From: Chryseobacterium sp. Leaf394
Lineage (GTDB): Bacteria; Bacteroidota; Bacteroidia; Flavobacteriales; Weeksellaceae
DNA: 64,000 bases
Direction of reading: 5' to 3'
Assembly: GCF_001424105.1 (NCBI RefSeq)
Contig: NZ_LMQH01000012.1
Coordinates: 277,835 to 341,834 of the forward strand
The position numbers and the translations under genes were made by a program. Position 1 is the stretch's first letter; the number at the start of each line of letters is the position of its first letter. The notes below the pieces were generated by a model. That model saw only the letters and a list, made by a program, of their open reading frames with translations. It was not told the DNA's origin and made no database searches. This document shows, one piece after another, positions 59,257 to 64,000 of the stretch.

Positions 59257-60924
59257 ATGAAAAAATATTCTTCAAAACGCAGTGTGCAGGTTCTTGCACA
59301 TCTTCTTCAGCAGTACGGGATTTCAGATATTATCATTTCGCCGGGATCGAGAAACGCTCCTTTGGCCATCCATTTTTCTGAAATTGACAGCTTCAACTGT
59401 TTCTCGATTGTTGATGAAAGAAGTGCTGCGTTTGTAGGAATGGGTATGGCGATCAGTGAAAAAAAACCTGTTGTGATTACCTGTACAAGTGGTTCGGCAG
59501 CTGCCAATTACTATCCGGCAGTTACAGAAGCTTTTTATTCAAATATTCCCCTATTGATTCTCACGGCAGACCGCCCGACTGACTATACCGATATTTTTGA
59601 CGGACAGACTATTCGTCAGAACAATCTTTTCCATCAGCATTCTTACGGAGATTTTCAGCTTTTGGAAGATTCCAAAGATGATGCGGAAAATATCAATTCT
59701 GAAACGATTAAAAAAGCCATTGAACTTTGTTTTGAGAAAAGAGGTCCCGTTCATATCAATATTCCTCTGGAAGAACCCTTGTATGAGCTTGTTTCTGAAC
59801 TGCCCACTTTTCCTTCCGTAGAGCATACGATCCGTCAGAAAGAATATGAAATGCCATCCAACCTCGCTGCCGACTGGAACACATCTCAGCGTATTATGAT
59901 CTTGGTGGGAACAAGAGATTACAGTGCCGAACTTGAAAATCAGCTGACGCAGCTGGTGAAAAACCATACAGTAGTGGTTCTGTGTGAGACAAATTCAAAT
60001 CTTTATCACGAGAAATTTTTTAAACATATCGACCGTTACATTACCGGATTTACAGAGGAAGATTACCGACAATACGCTCCCGATCTTTTAATTACGGTTG
60101 GTCAGAATGTGGTTTCAAAAAGAGTAAAACAGTTCTTAAGAAGCGCTCATCCTAAACAGCACTGGCATTTGGATGAGGTTTGGCAGCCTGATACTTATTT
60201 TGCACTGACGCAGAAAATTGAAGTTAAACCTGAACTGTTTTTTTCAAAACTTTTGAATTTTGCAACGCTTGAACCAAAACCTTATTACAATCTTTGGGAT
60301 GTTCTGAGGGATAAAAAAGATTTGAAACACGAACAGTATCTTAATCTTGCTGAATACTCAGACTTTTATTTTTTCAATAAAGTTTCGCACAGCGTTCCGG
60401 AAAACTATAATATCCACTTCAGCAATTCATCGGCTATCCGGTATGCTCAGCTGTTTGATTTCGGAAAGAGAAGAATCTACTGTAACCGCGGAACAAGCGG
60501 CATCGACGGAAGTACGTCTACAGCAATGGGCTTTGCCATTAAAAATGAAAAACCAACGCTTCTGCTTACAGGAGATCTGAGTTTTATGTACGACGTTAAT
60601 GGGCTTTGGAATCAGTATATTCCGCCGTTTACAAGAATTATTATTTTCAATAACGGGGAAGGGAATATCTTTAAAATCATTCCGGGACCGGGAAATGCCA
60701 ACTCGAATACGGTAGATGAATTTATCTCTACAAAACACCACAAAAATGTAGAATTTTTAGCAAAACATTTCGGGTTTTCCTACACAAAAGTGGAAGATGA
60801 AATGACGCTTGACCGTGTGATGGAAAATTTCTTTAAAGCCGATATTCAGCCAAAAATCCTGGAAGTAGTCACTGCAGGTAAAAGCAATGCTGATATTTTG
60901 AAAACTTATTTTAAATCTTTGTAG
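59257..60924 (+). CDS. menD: 2-succinyl-5-enolpyruvyl-6-hydroxy-3-cyclohexene-1-carboxylate synthase MenD
   Basis: 555 aa. A thiamine-diphosphate enzyme that joins isochorismate and 2-oxoglutarate in menaquinone synthesis. Landmarks: IISPGSRNAPLAIHF near the N-terminus, TSGSAAANYYPAVTEAFYSN, RPTDYTDIFDGQTIRQ, CNRGTSGIDGSTSTAMGFA, and the ThDP/Mg-binding GDLSFMYDVNGLWN. The C-terminus ends DILKTYFKSL. Length normal. It is not next to other men genes here; a putative chorismate-metabolism pair (pabB/pabC-like) lies convergently downstream. Confidence 0.96.
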   Translation: MKKYSSKRSVQVLAHLLQQYGISDIIISPGSRNAPLAIHFSEIDSFNCFSIVDERSAAFVGMGMAISEKKPVVITCTSGSAAANYYPAVTEAFYSNIPLLILTADRPTDYTDIFDGQTIRQNNLFHQHSYGDFQLLEDSKDDAENINSETIKKAIELCFEKRGPVHINIPLEEPLYELVSELPTFPSVEHTIRQKEYEMPSNLAADWNTSQRIMILVGTRDYSAELENQLTQLVKNHTVVVLCETNSNLYHEKFFKHIDRYITGFTEEDYRQYAPDLLITVGQNVVSKRVKQFLRSAHPKQHWHLDEVWQPDTYFALTQKIEVKPELFFSKLLNFATLEPKPYYNLWDVLRDKKDLKHEQYLNLAEYSDFYFFNKVSHSVPENYNIHFSNSSAIRYAQLFDFGKRRIYCNRGTSGIDGSTSTAMGFAIKNEKPTLLLTGDLSFMYDVNGLWNQYIPPFTRIIIFNNGEGNIFKIIPGPGNANSNTVDEFISTKHHKNVEFLAKHFGFSYTKVEDEMTLDRVMENFFKADIQPKILEVVTAGKSNADILKTYFKSL

Positions 60925-60927
60925 TTT

Positions 60928-60960
60928 CCAGGTTGAGGTTAAGGTTGAGTCTGAGATTAA
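60928..60960. repeat. Word-like degenerate repeat after menD
   Basis: GGTTGAGGTTAAGGTTGAG and then TCTGAGATTAAG are built of 6-nt words. A reverse-orientation relative (CTTAAGTCTTAACCTAAG, CCTTAACC) follows msrA's stop at 37870-37893. Confidence 0.5.
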
Positions 60961-60978
60961 GAATTAAAAATTTTAAGT

Positions 60979-61605
60979 TTACAAATCCAGATAATCCTCG
61001 TTTCCTGGAAGGTTGACGATTTTGTCGATCGGATAAATAAACATATCATCAAAATCATTCATTGCATTAATGAGCTGAAAATGAGAAAAATCTTTCAGAT
61101 TTTGTAACGTGATTTCTGTCTCTTTTATTTTTTTGGATTTAAGCAAATGCTGACGCTGAACTCCATTTAAAAGATACGTTGTCGGTGTGAACCAGTCTTT
61201 CCCTTTTTTAAATAAAATATTCGAAAAAGAAGTGTCGGTGATGTGGTTGTTTTTTACGATAATAATCTCTTCAGACCGAGATTTCATCTTCATTTTATCG
61301 AGTTCCTTCCGGTCTTCAAATTTAAATGAGTAGTCGTAGCTGTTGTTTTCCACAAGCTGAAAAGTGTGAATTTCCGGTATCGCATACGGAATCATCTGCG
61401 TACGGATTTTTTTGTCTAAATCATACACAAGACGAAGCTTGTACAATCCATCTTCATCGTGCTCCAGATGCTTAAAAATCTTCTGAAGGTCTATGGGATC
61501 GCTTTTCCCGAAGTGAGAAAAAGTATCGTTGATTCTTTTCTGATGAAGATCGGCAAGAAAAATTTTCTGGTCTTCTACTTTTATGCTTTCAATGAATTGG
61601 GACAT
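60979..61605 (-). CDS. Class IV aminotransferase-fold protein, PabC-like
   Basis: 208 aa. The C-terminal half fits the branched-chain aminotransferase fold: EEIIIVKNNHITDTSFSNIL, then DWFTPTTYLLNGVQRQHLL. It overlaps the upstream aminodeoxychorismate synthase-like gene by 17 nt, so the likely role is 4-amino-4-deoxychorismate lyase in folate synthesis. The catalytic Lys is not certain by eye; one of the Lys in ELDKMKMKSRS is the candidate. It is shorter than E. coli PabC (269). Confidence 0.75.
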   Translation of the reverse strand: MSQFIESIKVEDQKIFLADLHQKRINDTFSHFGKSDPIDLQKIFKHLEHDEDGLYKLRLVYDLDKKIRTQMIPYAIPEIHTFQLVENNSYDYSFKFEDRKELDKMKMKSRSEEIIIVKNNHITDTSFSNILFKKGKDWFTPTTYLLNGVQRQHLLKSKKIKETEITLQNLKDFSHFQLINAMNDFDDMFIYPIDKIVNLPGNEDYLDL

Positions 61606-62566
61606 AGATTTTGTTTTTCATTTCTTCGTACTCGTCTTCTAATTTGCTCATGTGGGTAATTCCGCCACCACTTTTAAAATATAGTTTCCCGTTTTCTTTT
61701 TCAATAAAACGGATCATCACGCAGCTGTCGAGGTTTTCACCGTCAAACCAGCCAGAAACGCCTGTGTAAAAACCTCTGTTGAAACCTTCTGCTTCCAGAA
61801 TAATTTCTAAAGTTTTGGGTTTTGGAGCTCCTAATATTGAGCCGGCAGGAAGGAGTTTCTGCATAATGCTTCCAATTTTGCCCTGGAATTCCGGCTTCAG
61901 AGTACCTGAGATTTCTGAACTCATGGCAAAAAGATCCTTCTGTTTTGTCTTCAGAAAATCGATAAACTGAAATTTATCAACCTTCACATCATCAGCAACC
62001 ATGCTTAAATCGTTTCTCAACAGATCTACGACGGTGTAATGCTCTGCTTTTTCTTTAGGATCATTTTTCAAAACTTCTGCGGCATTGTCTAAAGATGCAT
62101 CGATAGTACCTTTCATCGGATACGTATAAATTTTACCGTTGATTATTTTGACGAAAGTTTCAGGAGAAAAAAATACGAAAAAATCTTCAGATAACACCTT
62201 ATATTTTGCCTGAGAATGATAGAAAATTTCCTCTAAACTGAGGTTGGTTTCTATCTCTGTTTTCCTTGTGTAATTGGTTAAGTATGAGTTCCCTAGCCTC
62301 AGATTATTCTGTACGTGAACGAAGCCTTTTTTAAATTCTTCCACGGTTTCAGGAAAAGATTTAAAATCAGTTTTTTTGGTTAGGTCATCTTTCTGTTTTG
62401 CGTTTGAAAAGGATTGAAAATCAATCAATAAGCCTGAATTATAAAGTTCGCTTTCAGTATAAACCAAAACATTTTCACAAAGAAAATCAATCATGAAAAA
62501 AAACGGAACTTTCTTTTGCGAAAGTTCGTCCATTCTTTTAAAATTTGGATGATTTGCCAAAAACAT
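61589..62566 (-). CDS. pabB: Aminodeoxychorismate synthase component I-like (PabB)
   Basis: 325 aa from the ATG at 62566. The chorismate-binding fold is seen in YPMKGTID, EKAEHYTVVDLLRNDLS, GTLKPEFQGKIGSIMQKLLPAGSILGAPK and EAEGFNRGFYTGVSGWF. The second half of the protein carries most of the signature; the N-terminal ~60 residues are poorly conserved. A -7 element lies only 4 nt upstream of this ATG, so translation may begin at the internal ATG at 62533 (MDELSQKK). With the overlapping PabC-like gene it would make p-aminobenzoate for folate. Confidence 0.85.
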   Translation of the reverse strand: MFLANHPNFKRMDELSQKKVPFFFMIDFLCENVLVYTESELYNSGLLIDFQSFSNAKQKDDLTKKTDFKSFPETVEEFKKGFVHVQNNLRLGNSYLTNYTRKTEIETNLSLEEIFYHSQAKYKVLSEDFFVFFSPETFVKIINGKIYTYPMKGTIDASLDNAAEVLKNDPKEKAEHYTVVDLLRNDLSMVADDVKVDKFQFIDFLKTKQKDLFAMSSEISGTLKPEFQGKIGSIMQKLLPAGSILGAPKPKTLEIILEAEGFNRGFYTGVSGWFDGENLDSCVMIRFIEKENGKLYFKSGGGITHMSKLEDEYEEMKNKIYVPIH

Positions 62567-62570
62567 TCCG

Positions 62571-62578
62571 CAAAAGTA
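62571..62578 (-). promoter_or_regulatory. -7 promoter element (TACTTTTG) of pabB
   Basis: TACTTTTG on the minus strand (CAAAAGTA at 62571-62578). It is half of a near-symmetric pair with the opposite element at 62591. Confidence 0.45.
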
Positions 62579-62590
62579 GTTATTGATGTT

Positions 62591-62598
62591 TACTTTTG
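62591..62598 (+). promoter_or_regulatory. -7 promoter element (TACTTTTG) of the membrane protein gene
   Basis: TACTTTTG on the plus strand, 16 nt before the ATG at 62615. Together with 62571-62578 it makes a 28-bp divergent promoter. Confidence 0.45.
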
Positions 62599-62614
62599 CA
62601 TAAATTATTTTCTG

Positions 62615-63370
62615 ATGCAGCAACAATATCCCCAAAAAGCGGGAATCGATCTTATTTTAAAGCAGGCATTTTCTTACTGGAGCAGGACTTTGGGTTTACA
62701 GGTAATGTTTTCGATTATTTATTTTGGAATTTACTTCACTGTATTTTATTATTTAGGAACTAAATATAATGTAATTGAAAACTTACTTACGGCTTACATT
62801 AATTATCAGAATGTTGGCAAAAGCGGTCTTGAAGATTTCCAGACAGATGTAGCTACTGTTTTTGATAGTGAAGGTTTTCAGTATTTCATTTTAGGAATGA
62901 TGGCGGTGAGAATTTTTCTTTATCCTCTAAACATAGGATTTTACCAAATTTACAGGAAGATGGATTTGAATGAAGAGGTTGGACTTAATGATCTGTTTGC
63001 AGGATACATCGGAATTAACTTCTTTAAATTCATAAGTTTCTATATTTTCTGGGTTTTTCTTTACACCATTATCGGGAAGACATTTGTTTTGCCTGTAATC
63101 TGGGTGATGCTCACGATTTTTGCGGCTCCTCTGATGTTTTTTGAAAATAAAAGAATCATCGAAATTCTAGGAATAGGCTGGAAGGCTTTAAAGACCAATT
63201 TTCTGGAAATTTTTGTCTGCGTTTTGGTGGCAGTAATTTTCTGCTATGCCGGTTTTATCGTTTTTTTCTTCGGTATTCTTTTCACTTTCCCTTTATGGAA
63301 TGCTATGATCTATTCACTTTACAAAAATATTTTCGGGCAGGAGAAAAAAGATTTAGATCCGGCAGAGTAA
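62615..63370 (+). CDS. Membrane protein of unknown function (paralogue of the next gene)
   Basis: 251 aa from the ATG at 62615; an upstream frame from 62516 overlaps pabB and is not supported. Five or six hydrophobic segments are spread over the protein (LQVMFSIIYFGIYFTVFYYLG, FKFISFYIFWVFLYTIIG, LEIFVCVLVAVIFCYAGFIVFFFGILF). The style, with KAGIDLILKQAFSYW at the start and a short polar C-terminus (KKDLDPAE), resembles DUF975-like integral membrane proteins. The next gene is similar, so this is probably a duplicated pair. Function unknown. Confidence 0.75.
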   Translation: MQQQYPQKAGIDLILKQAFSYWSRTLGLQVMFSIIYFGIYFTVFYYLGTKYNVIENLLTAYINYQNVGKSGLEDFQTDVATVFDSEGFQYFILGMMAVRIFLYPLNIGFYQIYRKMDLNEEVGLNDLFAGYIGINFFKFISFYIFWVFLYTIIGKTFVLPVIWVMLTIFAAPLMFFENKRIIEILGIGWKALKTNFLEIFVCVLVAVIFCYAGFIVFFFGILFTFPLWNAMIYSLYKNIFGQEKKDLDPAE

Positions 63371-63391
63371 TTTTTTATGGTGAAAATAATT

Positions 63392-63399
63392 TATATTTG
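63392..63399 (+). promoter_or_regulatory. -7 promoter element (TATATTTG)
   Basis: TATATTTG on the plus strand, 25 nt before the last gene's ATG. Confidence 0.4.
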
Positions 63400-63424
63400 A
63401 GTAACCATAAAAATATGAATAGCT

Positions 63425-64000
63425 ATGTCTCAGTTTGACGAATTTGACCAGAAAGGTTCCAGTCCGGAAAGAAGCACGGGCTCTATTATTTCGCATGCGT
63501 TTGAAATCTATAAAGGCATTTTTCTCTACGCGTTTGTTGTAATGATCATTTACATCATAGGAGATTTTTTATTTCAGCTTCTCTCTGGTTTCAATGTCTG
63601 GGGTGATTACGGTGATTTCAGAAATTTTAATAATTCAGAGAATATGGTTTGGGAAAAACCTGGCTTTGGTTTATACTATTCATTTTCCAGTTTTTGGAAT
63701 ATTTTGCTGGCACCTTTACACCTTGGTCTTATTTATATTGCAAATAAATTTAATAATAAACAGACTGTAGAATTTTCAGATTTATTTATCGGTTTTCGTC
63801 AGAATTTAGGTCAGACTTTACTCTACAGTTTGATTACAACAATTATTTTTGCCATCTCTGCAGCATTATGCGGATTGCCGTTTTTCTTTGTATATCCGCT
63901 GTTTATGCTGGGTTTGCCCTTTCTTTTATTCGAAAATCTGTCAGCTGTTGACGCCATCAGTAAAACGTATGCAATTGCCAAAGAAGATTACGGAACTTTT
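63425..64000 (+). CDS. Membrane protein of unknown function (partial, runs off the right edge)
   Basis: The ATG at 63425 opens a frame (MSQFDEFDQKGSSPERSTGS...) that is still open at base 64000: 192 codons without a stop. Four hydrophobic segments are seen (FLYAFVVMIIYIIGDFLF, FWNILLAPLHLGLIYIA, LLYSLITTIIFAISAALCG, FFFVYPLFMLGLPFLLF). The order and spacing match the preceding gene (e.g. a polar D-L-F-x-G block before the third segment in both), so it is a second member of the same family. Confidence 0.75.
   Translation, partial: MSQFDEFDQKGSSPERSTGSIISHAFEIYKGIFLYAFVVMIIYIIGDFLFQLLSGFNVWGDYGDFRNFNNSENMVWEKPGFGLYYSFSSFWNILLAPLHLGLIYIANKFNNKQTVEFSDLFIGFRQNLGQTLLYSLITTIIFAISAALCGLPFFFVYPLFMLGLPFLLFENLSAVDAISKTYAIAKEDYGTF

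Noticed and set aside
1..64000. Mobile element, prophage or defence island
   Set aside because: No transposase, integrase, phage structural gene, restriction or toxin-antitoxin pair was recognised; the single Uma2 protein alone is not evidence for one.

Overview
The window looks like an ordinary, mobile-element-free stretch of chromosome from a Chryseobacterium-like member of the Bacteroidota (Flavobacteriia, Weeksellaceae). The reasons are the low GC content, many Bacteroidota-type -7 promoter elements (TAnnTTTG, sometimes with an upstream TTG), a type IX secretion sorting domain, TonB-dependent receptors with carboxypeptidase-like plug extensions, LytTR/His_kinase signalling with 2TM proteins, menaquinone synthesis (MenD), and lineage families such as DUF2797 and DUF2795. 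I see no rRNA, tRNA, transposase, integrase, prophage or CRISPR array.

Layout. 1-1.5 kb: an array of small secreted TonB-C-domain proteins, with a fourth copy cut by the left edge. 1.5-11.2 kb: housekeeping genes (mutS, a JmjC/cupin protein, a bestrophin-like channel, a TrmH-type RNA methyltransferase, a CBS protein with NAD kinase, fbaA, accD), separated by repeat-rich gaps and a candidate antisense-strand small RNA near 7.4 kb. 11.3-17.2 kb: a DUF6973-type protein, a SpmA-SpmB fusion membrane protein and an ExbB-ExbD-TonB energy-transduction cluster. 17.3-27.5 kb: a DUF885 lipoprotein, DUF1398, peptidase T, HMG-CoA lyase, OsmC, sulfurtransferase, Bcp peroxiredoxin, endonuclease III and mnmA. 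27.6-37 kb: a glycine/cysteine-rich membrane protein, then a signalling island (LytTR regulator, four 2TM modules, an ICMT-like methyltransferase, a histidine kinase with a fused 2TM tail) downstream of a TonB receptor. 37-44 kb: SodC, MsrA, a repeat-rich 1-kb gap, ROK glucokinase, and a PepSY protein with a siderophore receptor. 44-64 kb: secA, DUF2795, a nucleotide-sugar epimerase, a T9SS cargo protein, DUF2797, a WG-repeat lipoprotein, an AsmA-like protein, a radical SAM protein, Uma2, an IPNS-like dioxygenase, a tiny-ORF membrane cluster, menD, a pabB/pabC-like pair and two paralogous membrane proteins, the last cut by the right edge.

The most unusual items are: (1) a 22-nt-period degenerate tandem array (38579-38770) next to a ~415-bp tandem duplication that carries a second copy of the 3' end of the ROK kinase gene; (2) an orphan minus-strand promoter plus terminator (7388-7488) that could make a ~67-nt RNA; (3) four housekeeping proteins (AccD, endonuclease III, ROK kinase, SecA) that all lack their family's metal-binding cysteines; (4) a histidine kinase fused to a 2TM domain, beside three free-standing 2TM proteins. 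I did not find a defence system or other clearly new multi-gene system. All family assignments rest on motif recognition by eye; no database search was run.
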